Assembly: GCA_937958815.1 (NCBI GenBank)
Contig: CALGMR010000004.1
Location: 62,001 to 126,000, forward strand
From: an uncultured Rhizobiaceae group bacterium
GTDB taxonomy: Bacteria; Pseudomonadota; Alphaproteobacteria; Rhizobiales; Rhizobiaceae
Length of the DNA stretch: 64,000 bases
Direction of reading: 5' to 3'
Positions within the stretch are counted from its first letter, which is position 1. Each line of letters opens with the position of its first letter. Shown here one piece after another: positions 34,130 through 43,508 of the stretch. The position numbers and the translations under genes were made by a program. Under the pieces are notes generated by a model. It searched no databases. It saw only the letters and a program-made list of their open reading frames with translations, and was not told the DNA's origin.

Positions 34130-34154
34130 GGCGAAGCGAAAAAACGCTCCGCCG
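34116..34154 (-). terminator. Terminator after the TRAP binding-protein gene
   Basis: On the minus strand CGGCGGAGCG pairs with CGCTTCGCCG (10 bp, one G-U) over a T-rich loop and runs into TTTTCTTTTAAAA. It starts 14 bases after the dctP stop. Expected to limit readthrough into the dctQM gene. Confidence 0.75.
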
Positions 34155-34167
34155 AATGCTTTTTGGT

Positions 34168-35277
34168 TTACTTCAGAGTGTCAGCAAAAGCTTTACCCAA
34201 CGCAGCGTTGGAAGCTTGCGCGCCAGCCCAGAATGGAACCGCGATTTTCGCAAATTCTTTTTGGCTGTCGTAAACTGTTTTGAAGAACGCATTTTCAGAT
34301 GCATTTTTCTCAAGCAGAGCTTTCGCAGCATTCATATATGCTGGGAAGTAATCTGCAGGAGTGTCGTGCAAGATAACGCCATCTTCTTCAGTCAGCTTTT
34401 TCAAAGCCTTACCGTTTTCGTAAATACGGTAGGACATTGATTTTGAAAGTGATGCATTTGCAGCAACTTCAAGAGCTTTTTGCTGAACTGGTGTCATGCT
34501 TTTGTAGATGTCACCATTGATGTACATATCAGCGTTCACAACAACCTGGTGCAGGCCTTGCAGGTAGTAGTGCTTAAGCACTTTTTGGAAACCGAACACG
34601 GAGTCAGGCTTCGGGCAGCACCATTCAGCAGCATCGATTGTGCCTTTTTCAAGCGCTGGCAAAATGTCACCACCGCCCATAGCAACAGAAGCAACACCGA
34701 TGTCTTTGTATGCTTGTCCAGGAATTCCTGGAGGCGTACGGAAACGGTATTTGCGGAAGTCAGCCATTGAGTTAATTGGCTCTTTGAACCAACCGAGAGC
34801 TTCTGGTCCAACAGGCTGCAACATGAAGCCTTTTACGTTGACGCCCATTTCAGTCCAAAGCTGGTCGTAAAGTTCTTTACCACCACCGAACTGGAACCAT
34901 GACAACCATGCAAGGTTGTCCATGCCGATACCACCACCAGCTGGCGGAGAACCGAACAGAGCTGCAGCAGGATGCTTACCGGACCAATAGTGAGTCCACG
35001 CAAAGCCACCTTCAACGAGGCCTTTGTCGACCGCATCAAGAGTTTCTTTAACACCAACAACGGCGCCAGCAGGCAACACTTCGATTGTGATTTCATCACC
35101 CGCAGTCAACGCTTTCACGTCTTCAGCAAATGCTTTCAGCATTGTGACTTCATCGGCTTTCGCCGAAATAACCGACTGCACACGAATGGTGATCGGTTTG
35201 GCGATTGCAGCAGTAGTCACTGTTGCAGCGATCGCAGTTGCGGCAAGAGTTTTGCCGAGTTTAGCAAGAACAGACAT
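34168..35277 (-). CDS. dctP: TRAP transporter substrate-binding protein
   Basis: Periplasmic receptor of the fused DctQM permease, 369 residues from ATG 35277 (GGGAGGA 5 bases upstream). Sec signal peptide about 1-28 ends AAIAKP. The binding arginine lies in FRKYRFRTPPGIPGQ, and the TRAP element DAAEWCCPKPD replaces the commoner DATEWVGP, with two adjacent cysteines. Followed by nested hairpins and then dctQM. Same general family as the receptor at 8156-9247 but a different ligand is likely. Confidence 0.9.
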   Translation of the reverse strand: MSVLAKLGKTLAATAIAATVTTAAIAKPITIRVQSVISAKADEVTMLKAFAEDVKALTAGDEITIEVLPAGAVVGVKETLDAVDKGLVEGGFAWTHYWSGKHPAAALFGSPPAGGGIGMDNLAWLSWFQFGGGKELYDQLWTEMGVNVKGFMLQPVGPEALGWFKEPINSMADFRKYRFRTPPGIPGQAYKDIGVASVAMGGGDILPALEKGTIDAAEWCCPKPDSVFGFQKVLKHYYLQGLHQVVVNADMYINGDIYKSMTPVQQKALEVAANASLSKSMSYRIYENGKALKKLTEEDGVILHDTPADYFPAYMNAAKALLEKNASENAFFKTVYDSQKEFAKIAVPFWAGAQASNAALGKAFADTLK

Positions 35278-35408
35278 GGTATTCCTCCCTTTTGTCATTC
35301 TCTTCCTTCAGACGAATGCGATGTTGCCATATGGTCCCGCCGAAGGCGCGAGATGGCTATAATCACCACAGTTGAAATGGTGCCCGAACGTTCAGGGCGC
35401 CAAATTTG

Positions 35409-36071
35409 TCAGCTCAATCCCGGAACACCTCCCGTGTTGTTGAGATAAGCTAGAATTCCTCGCTGCGGATCAAACACTCCTTTGTACAGCATCTCCGCCG
35501 CCACATACATCAGTACAAACAATCCAGCCCAAGAAATCCATGGATACTTCGATAAAAGTTTCATGATTAGGGTTGCAAAACAAGCCATGGCAATAATTGC
35601 AATCGCCAAACCAACAACAAGCTTGGTTTGATCACCATCCGCAATCGCGGCAACTGCCAGAACATTGTCGATGGACATGGAGACATCGGCTAAAGTGATG
35701 GTCCACAAAGCAGATGCCAATGAACGACGCGGCGCGCCAGTATAGCCCGCCTCAGGATTTTCAGCATCCTCCATGGCATGAGCCGCTTCTTCATCTACAT
35801 TAGCACGAATCTCTTTATAAAGCCCCCAGCACACCCAAAACAGAAGCAACGCGCCCACCACAAGCAAGCCCGGGATGCCCAGCAATTTCGTAGCAACAAG
35901 CGCAAACACAACACGCAAAACGGCAGCCACCACCATTCCAAAAAGAATAGCTTTTTTGCGAAGTTCTGGTGAAAGCCCCGCTGCAGCCATGCCGATAATC
36001 AATGCATTGTCACCAGACAAAACAATATCGGCGATGATAATTTTACCGTAATCGGCAATGAGATCCCACAT
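35409..36071 (-). CDS. TerC/YjbE-family integral membrane protein
   Basis: Seven-helix membrane protein of 220 residues. The paired motifs DIVLSGDNALIIGMAAAGL near the start and DVSMSIDNVLAVAAIADGD in the middle place acidic residues in the membrane and define the TerC family, many members of which export manganese or bind metal ions (family knowledge). A cytoplasmic acidic loop (NVDEEAAHAMEDAENPEAG) separates the halves. ATG overlaps the GMC oxidoreductase stop by one base, an unexpected coupling. The 131-bp gap to the TRAP receptor gene probably holds that operon's promoter. Confidence 0.9.
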   Translation of the reverse strand: MWDLIADYGKIIIADIVLSGDNALIIGMAAAGLSPELRKKAILFGMVVAAVLRVVFALVATKLLGIPGLLVVGALLLFWVCWGLYKEIRANVDEEAAHAMEDAENPEAGYTGAPRRSLASALWTITLADVSMSIDNVLAVAAIADGDQTKLVVGLAIAIIAMACFATLIMKLLSKYPWISWAGLFVLMYVAAEMLYKGVFDPQRGILAYLNNTGGVPGLS

Positions 36072-37666
36072 CAGGCAGCATCCTCTAGAATAAAGTCGGA
36101 AGCCCGCTCACCAATCATGATGGCAGGAGCATTTGTGTTGCCAGATACGATGACAGGCATGATTGAAGCGTCCGCGACCCGCAGCTTGCCAACCCCCCGT
36201 ACGCGCAAGCGCTCGTCCACGACAGCGCGGTCATCCTGTCCCATTTTGCACGTTCCAGTTGGGTGATAAATTGTGGTGGCAGTATCGCGCGCCCAGTTCA
36301 AAATTGCAGCATCATCATGTTCACCGATGGCTTTGCCAGGCGAATATTCTTCTAAAATTTCCGACTTTGCTGGTTCAAAACCAGCGATGCGGCGCGCAAC
36401 TTTGATTCCATCAACAATCGTCTGCTGATCCAAAGGTGTCGCCAAATAGTTTGGATGAATTTTTGGATGATCGCTTGCTTTGTTCGACTGCAATTCCAGA
36501 TGCCCCGCACTTTCGGGGCGCATCTGCAATACCGATGCGGTAAATGCGTTGAAGGGATGTGTTGCTGTTCCAACTTTATCGGTCGAAAACGGCTGAAGAT
36601 GAAACTGAATGTCAGGCGTTTCTAATTCTGGACGCGTTTTCAAATACCCGGTTCCCAGGCTCGCCGCCATGGTCATAGGGCCTGTTCGCTTCAAAGCGTA
36701 CTCAATACCGATCAATGCCTGCTTAAACATCGAGTTGGTTTCAGTGTTGATTGTCGAAGATGCGCACTTGAACACGGGACGCGCTTGCAGGTGATCCTGC
36801 AAATTCTGGCCGACACCTTTAAGATCTTCCAAAACGTCAACGCCATTTTCAGAAAGGTTTTGGCCAGGCCCAATTCCCGACAACATTAAAATTTGTGGTG
36901 ATCCGATTGCACCGGCTGACAAAATAACTTCGCATCGTGCTTTGACAGTTTTCTCACCATCGTCTCCAGCAACGACTATTCCTTTAGCCTCACCATTTTC
37001 CAACAACACCCGTTGTGTGGCCATGCCTGTCAGCACGGTGAGGCTTGCGCGCCTACGTGCAGGTTTCAAATAGGCGGCAGCTGAAGAACACCGACGCCCC
37101 TTGTTGGCCGTCAATTGAAAATAGCCCATGCCTTCTTGGCTCTCGCCATTATAGTCTTCGTTGAAGGGATAGCCCGCCGCCACCGCAGCCTGAATATAGT
37201 CGTCAACGGCTTTTCGGCTGAGCCGCGTTTTGGAGACGGTCAACGGACCATTGCCACCACGCAAAGCGCTTTCGCCATCTTCCCAGTTTTCCGATCGTTT
37301 GAAACAAGGCAGCACGTCATCCCAGCCCCAGCCGATGTTTCCCATTTGGCGCCACTGGTCATAATCTTCTTTTTGACCACGCACATAAAGCAATCCATTG
37401 ATCGAAGACGATCCGCCCAGCACACGCCCCCGCGGCCAGTTGATTGAGCGACCGTTCAAACCAGGGTCTGCTTCTGTCTTATAAGACCAGTCCATTTTCG
37501 GATTGCCCATGGTTTTAAAATAACCAACAGGAATGTGTATCCAAGGTGATGTGTCACGTCCGCCCGCTTCCACCAGCGCGACAGAATATTTTCCGCTTTC
37601 AGAAAGACGTGCAGCAAGGGCACAACCAGCAGAGCCAGCACCGACAATGACAAAGTCAAACTCCAA
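36071..37666 (-). CDS. GMC-family FAD-dependent alcohol/choline-type dehydrogenase
   Basis: Flavoprotein oxidoreductase of 531 residues. FAD motif VGAGSAGCALAARLSESG, GMC signatures GRVLGGSSSINGLLYVRG and GAIGSPQILMLSGIGP, the active-site His in YHPTGTCKMG, and the C-terminal GNTNAPAIMIGERASDFI are present. BetA-like in appearance but not beside betaine genes, so the alcohol substrate is open. It is the first gene of a minus-strand series and faces an IclR regulator across a short promoter region, suggesting control by that regulator. Confidence 0.9.
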   Translation of the reverse strand: MEFDFVIVGAGSAGCALAARLSESGKYSVALVEAGGRDTSPWIHIPVGYFKTMGNPKMDWSYKTEADPGLNGRSINWPRGRVLGGSSSINGLLYVRGQKEDYDQWRQMGNIGWGWDDVLPCFKRSENWEDGESALRGGNGPLTVSKTRLSRKAVDDYIQAAVAAGYPFNEDYNGESQEGMGYFQLTANKGRRCSSAAAYLKPARRRASLTVLTGMATQRVLLENGEAKGIVVAGDDGEKTVKARCEVILSAGAIGSPQILMLSGIGPGQNLSENGVDVLEDLKGVGQNLQDHLQARPVFKCASSTINTETNSMFKQALIGIEYALKRTGPMTMAASLGTGYLKTRPELETPDIQFHLQPFSTDKVGTATHPFNAFTASVLQMRPESAGHLELQSNKASDHPKIHPNYLATPLDQQTIVDGIKVARRIAGFEPAKSEILEEYSPGKAIGEHDDAAILNWARDTATTIYHPTGTCKMGQDDRAVVDERLRVRGVGKLRVADASIMPVIVSGNTNAPAIMIGERASDFILEDAA

Positions 37667-37765
37667 AAAGCGCCTCCCTTTGCTTTCTCAAAACTGATCC
37701 AGCAGCGCGATGTTAAAAAGTCCCATTTTTTGAAATTTTTCCCTTGACCGGATATATCAAAAAAT

Positions 37766-37780
37766 GAGACTTTTGGTCTC
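37766..37780. promoter_or_regulatory. Candidate IclR operator
   Basis: GAGAC-ttttg-GTCTC is a perfect dyad in the AT-rich gap between the divergent GMC oxidoreductase and IclR genes. Position suits autoregulation and control of the oxidoreductase. Confidence 0.45.
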
Positions 37781-37869
37781 GTTATTTATTCAATCACGTT
37801 GTCTTTGGTGTGACAATCCCCAACTGCGACTTTTTGTACCTCAGTTCCAAATATGTGGATGAAATTGAA

Positions 37870-38640
37870 ATGGCTGCCGCAGAAAATGATCAGAGCAGGA
37901 TTGCAACGAACCTAAGAACGCTGCTCATTTTGGAAGCCGTGGCAAATTCGAGCGACCCCAAATCACCAACAGAAATCAATCGCGAGATCGGACTGCCGAA
38001 ACAATCCATTCATCGCTTGTGTCAAACTCTTCTGGATGAAGGTTTTTTGATCCGAGACGTTTCCGGCAAGAAACTGCTCGCGGCTCCCCGTACTTTAAAA
38101 ATGGCCAATGGTTTGGTCACCTCCACACATCAAAACGTGGCACGCCATCAAGTCTTACTGTCACTTTCGGAAGCCACACGCGAAACTGTCAACTTTGCAG
38201 TTCCTGAATCTGACGGAATGACCTATCTCGATCGGGTTGAGACCGACTGGATTTTTCGCATCGAACTGCCCATCGGGTCTCGCGTGCCATTCCATTGCAC
38301 CGCCAGTGGCAAGTGCTTTTTAGCAAGCCTGCAAAACCGCGACTTGGACAATTTTCTGAACGCCCTAAAATTTGAACAACGCACCGCAAACACCATCATG
38401 TCGGAGGGAGAACTTCGAAAGGAACTCACCGCGGTTCGCCGTGATGGCTTTGCCCGCGACAATGAAGAATTGTTCGATGGTATGGTCGCGCTGGCTGTTC
38501 CAGTGCTTGGCGCAGACGGACGGTTCCAAGCTGCGGTCGCGTTCCATGGCCCCACACAGCGACTGCAATTTGACAAGCTTCCTGAGCACCTCGACGTCAT
38601 GCGCAAGGGCGCAGCACAACTGTCACAACTCAGCGGTTAG
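37870..38640 (+). CDS. IclR-family transcriptional regulator
   Basis: Regulator of 256 residues. Winged helix-turn-helix about 10-70 (SPTEINREIGLPKQSIHRLCQTLLDEGFLIRD), then the IclR effector domain with LDRVETDWIFRIELPIGSRVPFHCTASGKCFLASL and DGMVALAVPVLGADG. The start is uncertain: ATG 37870 (MAAAENDQSRIATN) fits family length; a GTG at 37810 would add 20 residues. Divergent from the GMC oxidoreductase and convergent with dppC. Effector unknown, probably a small organic acid. Confidence 0.88.
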   Translation: MAAAENDQSRIATNLRTLLILEAVANSSDPKSPTEINREIGLPKQSIHRLCQTLLDEGFLIRDVSGKKLLAAPRTLKMANGLVTSTHQNVARHQVLLSLSEATRETVNFAVPESDGMTYLDRVETDWIFRIELPIGSRVPFHCTASGKCFLASLQNRDLDNFLNALKFEQRTANTIMSEGELRKELTAVRRDGFARDNEELFDGMVALAVPVLGADGRFQAAVAFHGPTQRLQFDKLPEHLDVMRKGAAQLSQLSG

Positions 38641-38670
38641 CATGTCTTCTCGGACAATTGAGTGAATTGC

Positions 38671-39606
38671 TCAGCGATCGCGCGCACGTGGATCAAGCGC
38701 ATCGCGCAATCCATCACCCATATAATTTACACTCAGCACAGTCAGAGAAATCGCAAGACCAGGATACACAACCCACATCGGATATTGGGGCATGTAGTCA
38801 ATAGCATCAAACAGCAAGCGTCCCCAAGTCGGGAAGTCTGGTGGGAAACCAAGTCCTAAGAACGAAAGCGCCGATTCCGTGATAATCGCATTGGCGATCC
38901 CCAATGTAGCCGACACCAGAATAGGTGAAATCACATTGGGCAGAATATGCCGCGAAATCATACGACGCGGTGGCGTCCCGATAGAACGTGCAGCCAAAAC
39001 AAACTCTCGTTCTTTCAGCACCAAAACTTCACTGCGCACAACACGCGCTGTCTGCATCCATGACGTGATGCCAATTGCAGACACCATGAGAATAAATATG
39101 CCACCTTCAGGTCCAAATGAGGCCGACAATGGCTCACGAAACAGAGTGACAATCACCAACAAAAGCGGCAACAGTGGCAGCGATAAAAACAAATCGGTGA
39201 ACCGCATCAACGGTCCATCGAGCTTAGAAAAAAAGCCAGCCAAAACACCAATTGCCGTGCCGAGCAAAACGGCGATAAACATCGCGACAAGTCCAACTGC
39301 CATAGAAATTCTGCCGCCTTGCAGAATGCGTGCAAGGAGGTCTCGACCCAGTTGATCAGTGCCAAATGGGTGTGCCAAAGAGGCGCCCTGATTGCGAGAT
39401 CGGATGTCAACAAATGTGGGGTCAATTGTCCAAAGAAACGGTCCAATCATCACTGCAATCAAGATGCCAAAGAAAATGAACGAGCCAATCAATGCGCCCT
39501 TATGCGATTTAAATTGGTTCCACACATCGCGCGACAAAGAGCGGTGTTCGGAGACGGCCTCTCTCAGCGCGTCATCGGATCGTATGGCTGTGCTTTGATC
39601 AGTCAT
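38671..39606 (-). CDS. Peptide-type ABC transporter permease, DppC/OppC family
   Basis: Second membrane subunit, 311 residues and about six helices. N-terminal OppC_N segment (WNQFKSHKGALIGSFIFFGI) and HPFGTDQLGRDLLARI are typical, and the coupling loop reads AARSIGTPPRRMISRHILPNV. ATG 39606 is used, overlapping the DppB-type gene end by eight bases. Final gene of the five-gene importer, ending 30 bases from the convergent IclR gene with no terminator seen. Confidence 0.92.
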   Translation of the reverse strand: MTDQSTAIRSDDALREAVSEHRSLSRDVWNQFKSHKGALIGSFIFFGILIAVMIGPFLWTIDPTFVDIRSRNQGASLAHPFGTDQLGRDLLARILQGGRISMAVGLVAMFIAVLLGTAIGVLAGFFSKLDGPLMRFTDLFLSLPLLPLLLVIVTLFREPLSASFGPEGGIFILMVSAIGITSWMQTARVVRSEVLVLKEREFVLAARSIGTPPRRMISRHILPNVISPILVSATLGIANAIITESALSFLGLGFPPDFPTWGRLLFDAIDYMPQYPMWVVYPGLAISLTVLSVNYMGDGLRDALDPRARDR

Positions 39607-40603
39607 AGCGAATCCTTGGATCAAGCATCCCGTAAAGCACGTCTGCAATCAAACTGAACAACACAATCAAAACTGCAAAAATAACTGTTACGGTTTGCAC
39701 CACAGGAACGTCGCCACCTTGAATAGCGAGTATGAGCAATTGCCCCAATCCGTTCACCTGAAACACTTGTTCTGTAATCAACGCACCGCCAAACACACTG
39801 GGCAAGTTCAGTGCAATCACAGTGACAACAGGGATCATGGAATTGCGCAACACATGCACCAGAACAACGGAACGTTCTTTGACGCCCTTCGCGCGCGCTG
39901 TACGCACATAATCCTGTGTAAGATTTTCGAGCATTGACGCGCGCATATAGCGCGAGATTTGCGCCGCATTGAAAAGCCCAAGCACCATAATCGGCATAAT
40001 CGATTGCTTCACTTGGAACAGAAACGAATTCCAATCGGTGATTTCATGGGTCGTGTCGTAGATGGACGGAAACCAGCCCAACGTCACAGAAAACAACAGG
40101 ATCATCAAAACACCGGTGAAAAACGTCGGCACCGAGAACCCGATCATGGAGATAAATGTCCCGATCTGGTCAAAAATCGAGTATTGTTTGTAAGCAGAAA
40201 TAATGCCCAGCGGCACCGCGATCAAAATACCAACGATATAAGATATACCAACAACCCACAGCGTTTGGGGGATGCGTTGTACAACTAGGTCCATCACGGG
40301 GGAGCGGGTCGCGTAGGAAATCATGCGCTGCCCGACTTCAAAATCGGTGCCCCACAGTTTGTTCATCCAGAATTTGGGTTCTGTGTAAACCAACTGTTTG
40401 AGCCACAGCAAAAATTGAATGTGAAAAGGGTCGTTGAACCCCAATGACTCACGGATTTTCTCACGAACATCAGGAGGAATTGTTAGCGGAAGTCCTGCTG
40501 TCGGGTCTGAAGGCGACAATTTGATCACAAGAAATATCACCAAACTGATGAACAGCATGGTGGGTATCGCAAAGAACAATCGTCGGATTGTGTAATTTAA
40601 CAT
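39599..40603 (-). CDS. Peptide-type ABC transporter permease, DppB/OppB family
   Basis: First membrane subunit, 334 residues, six predicted helices. Starts MLNYTIRRLFFAIPTMLFISLVIF, with the DppB loop ESLGFNDPFHIQFLLWLKQ, and ends with an EAA loop RTARAKGVKERSVVLVHVLRNSMIPVVT and VFQVNGLGQLLILAIQGGD. It pairs with the overlapping DppC-type gene. A UUCG hairpin separates it from the receptor gene upstream. Confidence 0.92.
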   Translation of the reverse strand: MLNYTIRRLFFAIPTMLFISLVIFLVIKLSPSDPTAGLPLTIPPDVREKIRESLGFNDPFHIQFLLWLKQLVYTEPKFWMNKLWGTDFEVGQRMISYATRSPVMDLVVQRIPQTLWVVGISYIVGILIAVPLGIISAYKQYSIFDQIGTFISMIGFSVPTFFTGVLMILLFSVTLGWFPSIYDTTHEITDWNSFLFQVKQSIMPIMVLGLFNAAQISRYMRASMLENLTQDYVRTARAKGVKERSVVLVHVLRNSMIPVVTVIALNLPSVFGGALITEQVFQVNGLGQLLILAIQGGDVPVVQTVTVIFAVLIVLFSLIADVLYGMLDPRIRYD

Positions 40604-40683
40604 CGAGTATCAGCGCCCATGAGAAAATCTCATCCTTATGCAATCACAGGAGCGGAGGTGCCTGTAATTGCAAAAAGATGAGA

Positions 40684-40707
40684 AGGGGCGATCCGAAGAC
40701 CGCCCCT
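40684..40707 (-). terminator. Terminator-like hairpin between ABC receptor and permease genes
   Basis: On the minus strand AGGGGCGGTC closes over a UUCG tetraloop with GATCGCCCCT (10 bp, one G-U pair), 10 bases after the receptor stop and followed by TCTCATCTTTTTG. The weak U-tract suggests RNA 3' end protection or partial termination. Confidence 0.7.
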
Positions 40708-40717
40708 GCCCTTACGA

Positions 40718-42436
40718 TTATTTCTTACGGTACCAATCAGCAACGTTCCAAAGCTCGGAGTCCCAAGTGTTGAGAACAATACCACCAAGCGTAACAGAAG
40801 CTGCAGACACGCGACCACGGTCAACCAAAGGAACGATTGTCATACTGTCTTTTGTCAGCATGTCGTTCATTCTCTTAGCCAATTCCTGGCGCTTTGACAG
40901 TTCAGCAGTTTTGCCAAGTTCCACAGCCAACTTGTCATATTCAGCGTTGCAATAACGGTTGATGTTCTCGCCTTGCCACTGTGTTTCAGGGCGTGGAGCT
41001 TTTTCACAAGTATATTGGGTCAAGTACTGCTCTGGGTCAGTACCATCGAAGTTGTTCGCATACATTTCAACGTCTGCATAGAACTTCTGGAACGTGTCCG
41101 GAGACGCTGGATCACCACCGAAGAAAACAGAACCGCTGATGTTGCGCAGCTCGGTATCAACACCGATATCTTTCCAGTTTTGTTTGATGATCGCTTGGAA
41201 ATCCTGGCGAACAGCATTTGTCGAAGTCTGGTAAGTGAGTTTGAGAACTTTGCCATCTTTCTCACGGAACCCACTGCCACCAACTTTCCAACCAGCATCT
41301 TCAAGCAGCTTTTTCGCGCCTTCAATGTCCTGTGTCAGACAAGCTGTGTTGTCAGAAGCCCAAGCTTGTGGTGCAGGCACCAAATTACATGTTGGACGAC
41401 CGGCTTGGCCGTAGCCAATTTCTACAAGAAGTGGACGGTCAATTGCCATAGACAATGCACGGCGCACTCTTTCATCAGACAAGATTGGATGCGGATGTTT
41501 TGCCGTTGAACGTTCGCCTTCAGGAAGACTTGGCGATGGGTCGGTCATGTTCATTTCAAGACGTTCGACCAGTGTACCGAATGCAGAAATCGGAACACCT
41601 TTCCCACCTTCAGCCATTTTCTTCAAAACGTCTGGCGCCAATTGCATGTTCCAAGCGTAATCAAATTCGCCAGTTTCCATAACTGCACGACCAGCTGCAG
41701 CAGCATCGCCACCACCCTTGAAGGTCACGCTTGCAAATGCAGGCTTGCCTTCTTCGCGATAGTTTTCATTGGCTTTCATTTGAATCACATCATTCGGTTT
41801 GAAATTTGTAACCACAAATGGGCCAGTGCCAATAGGACCAAAGTTTGCTTCCGTGCACTCTGGCGCTTTCGCACCCAAACATTCAGCAAACTGCGCGGCT
41901 TGAATGATCGGTGACTGGCCACCAACAAAGGCTGCATATGGAACAGGCTTGGGCTCTTTAAACTTCACAACGACAGTAAGTGGGTCGGGTGTTTCCACCA
42001 CATCTACACCGTCAAATTTTGCAGATTGCGCACAACCGCCAGCTGGATCCATGCAATATTTTGCAGTAAACGCCACATCAGCAGATGTGAAATCAGTTCC
42101 GTCTGACCATTTGATGCCAGGCTTGATTTTCCACGTGATCGTTTTCAGATCGGCTGAAACACCACCATTTTCTACGGTAGGAATGCTTTCAACCAGGTAA
42201 GGAACCAATTCACCCTTATCATTGAATCGCGCAAGCGGCTCAACAATCATGGATGCGGATTCAATATCTTTTGTACCACCAGAAAGATAAGGGTTCAGGA
42301 TAGATGGTGCCTGCCAGTAGATGATTTTCACTTCACCATCACGGCCGCGCTTTCCTTCATGTCCATCGGCATATACGCCTGAAACAGCAACCATTGCGGC
42401 AGCGGTTCCGAGCAATAGGGTCTTAAAGCTTTTCAT
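40718..42436 (-). CDS. Peptide-type ABC transporter substrate-binding protein (family 5)
   Basis: Periplasmic receptor of 572 residues with a signal peptide (MKSFKTLLLGTAAAMVAVSG, cleavage near VYADG). SBP_bac_5 features: LNPYLSGGTKDIESASMIVEPLARFN, TWKIKPGIKWSDGTDFTSADVAFT, GTGPFVVTNFKPND and ILSDERVRRALSMAIDRPLLVE. Ligand may be a peptide or, given the divergent ureohydrolase, a guanidino compound or opine (inference). Followed by the UUCG hairpin and the permease genes. Confidence 0.92.
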   Translation of the reverse strand: MKSFKTLLLGTAAAMVAVSGVYADGHEGKRGRDGEVKIIYWQAPSILNPYLSGGTKDIESASMIVEPLARFNDKGELVPYLVESIPTVENGGVSADLKTITWKIKPGIKWSDGTDFTSADVAFTAKYCMDPAGGCAQSAKFDGVDVVETPDPLTVVVKFKEPKPVPYAAFVGGQSPIIQAAQFAECLGAKAPECTEANFGPIGTGPFVVTNFKPNDVIQMKANENYREEGKPAFASVTFKGGGDAAAAGRAVMETGEFDYAWNMQLAPDVLKKMAEGGKGVPISAFGTLVERLEMNMTDPSPSLPEGERSTAKHPHPILSDERVRRALSMAIDRPLLVEIGYGQAGRPTCNLVPAPQAWASDNTACLTQDIEGAKKLLEDAGWKVGGSGFREKDGKVLKLTYQTSTNAVRQDFQAIIKQNWKDIGVDTELRNISGSVFFGGDPASPDTFQKFYADVEMYANNFDGTDPEQYLTQYTCEKAPRPETQWQGENINRYCNAEYDKLAVELGKTAELSKRQELAKRMNDMLTKDSMTIVPLVDRGRVSAASVTLGGIVLNTWDSELWNVADWYRKK

Positions 42437-42524
42437 TTTAGTCTCCCGTTAGTGTCATGATCGGTTGTCCCGACCTTTGTGGTTTTGAACGCTCACAAAA
42501 AGCGCTCGCAATCGTGTTTGTCGC

Positions 42525-43508
42525 TCATGCCAAGTGGCAAGCGACAAACTGATCTGGTTTGAGTTCACGCCATTCCGGCGGAACCGTAAAGCACTTTTTC
42601 TCGGCAATCGGACAGCGCGTACAAAAAACACAACCCTGTGGCGGATTGGATGGACTTGGAACATCGCCCTTTAAAATCACCCGCTGACGCTTTGCTTCAA
42701 TTTTCGGATCGGCAACTGGCACAGCCGACAAGAGAGCCTGCGTGTAGGGATGCTGCGGATTGGAATAGAGTTTTGAAACGGGAGCCAGTTCAACAATCTT
42801 ACCCAGATACATGACCGCAACACGGTCCGCGATATGGCGCACCATAGAAAGGTCGTGACTGATAAAAAGAAAAGTCAAACCACGTTCACGCTGTAAATCT
42901 TCCAGCAGGTTGACCACCTGTGCCTGAATGGAAACATCCAGCGCAGCAATCGGCTCGTCACAAACAATAAAGTCTGGATCAAGCGCCAGCGCACGAGCGA
43001 TCCCTATGCGTTGACGCTGACCACCCGAAAACTCATGCGGATAACGGTTCACAAAATCTGGGTTTAAACCCACCGCATCCAACAATTCACGCACCTTTGC
43101 CTTGCGATCATCGGGTGACAGTTTTGTGTGTTCGATCAAAGGTTCTGAGACAATGGCACCCACTGTCATACGCGGGTTCAAACACGCTTGCGGGTCTTGA
43201 AAAATCATTTGCATACGCGGTCGTGTCGCGCGCATTTCAGAATCTGACAGTGAAGCAATATCGCGGTCTTCAAAGATCACATGTCCGGATGTGGGATCAT
43301 ACAGACGCAAAACCGCTCGACCTGTCGTGGATTTCCCACAACCAGATTCACCGACAAGACCTAAAGTCTCACCGCGTTGAATGGCGAACGACACACCATC
43401 CACGGCTTTGACATCACCAACTTTTTTGCGGAACAGGCCTTTGTAAATCGGAAAATGAATTTTCAGATCTGAGACAGTCAACAGATCTTTTTCAACGACT
43501 TCACTCAT
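42525..43508 (-). CDS. Peptide-type ABC transporter ATP-binding protein, DppF/OppF family
   Basis: ATPase of 327 residues. Walker [10 protein letters not shown] (about 54-62), signature [14 protein letters not shown], Walker [14 protein letters not shown] and the H-loop FISHDLSMV are present. The C-terminal oligo_HPY extension reads [16 protein letters not shown], a four-cysteine region that in some Dpp/Opp ATPases binds an Fe-S cluster (family knowledge). Its start overlaps the DppD stop (ATGA). Confidence 0.93.
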   Translation of the reverse strand: MSEVVEKDLLTVSDLKIHFPIYKGLFRKKVGDVKAVDGVSFAIQRGETLGLVGESGCGKSTTGRAVLRLYDPTSGHVIFEDRDIASLSDSEMRATRPRMQMIFQDPQACLNPRMTVGAIVSEPLIEHTKLSPDDRKAKVRELLDAVGLNPDFVNRYPHEFSGGQRQRIGIARALALDPDFIVCDEPIAALDVSIQAQVVNLLEDLQRERGLTFLFISHDLSMVRHIADRVAVMYLGKIVELAPVSKLYSNPQHPYTQALLSAVPVADPKIEAKRQRVILKGDVPSPSNPPQGCVFCTRCPIAEKKCFTVPPEWRELKPDQFVACHLA

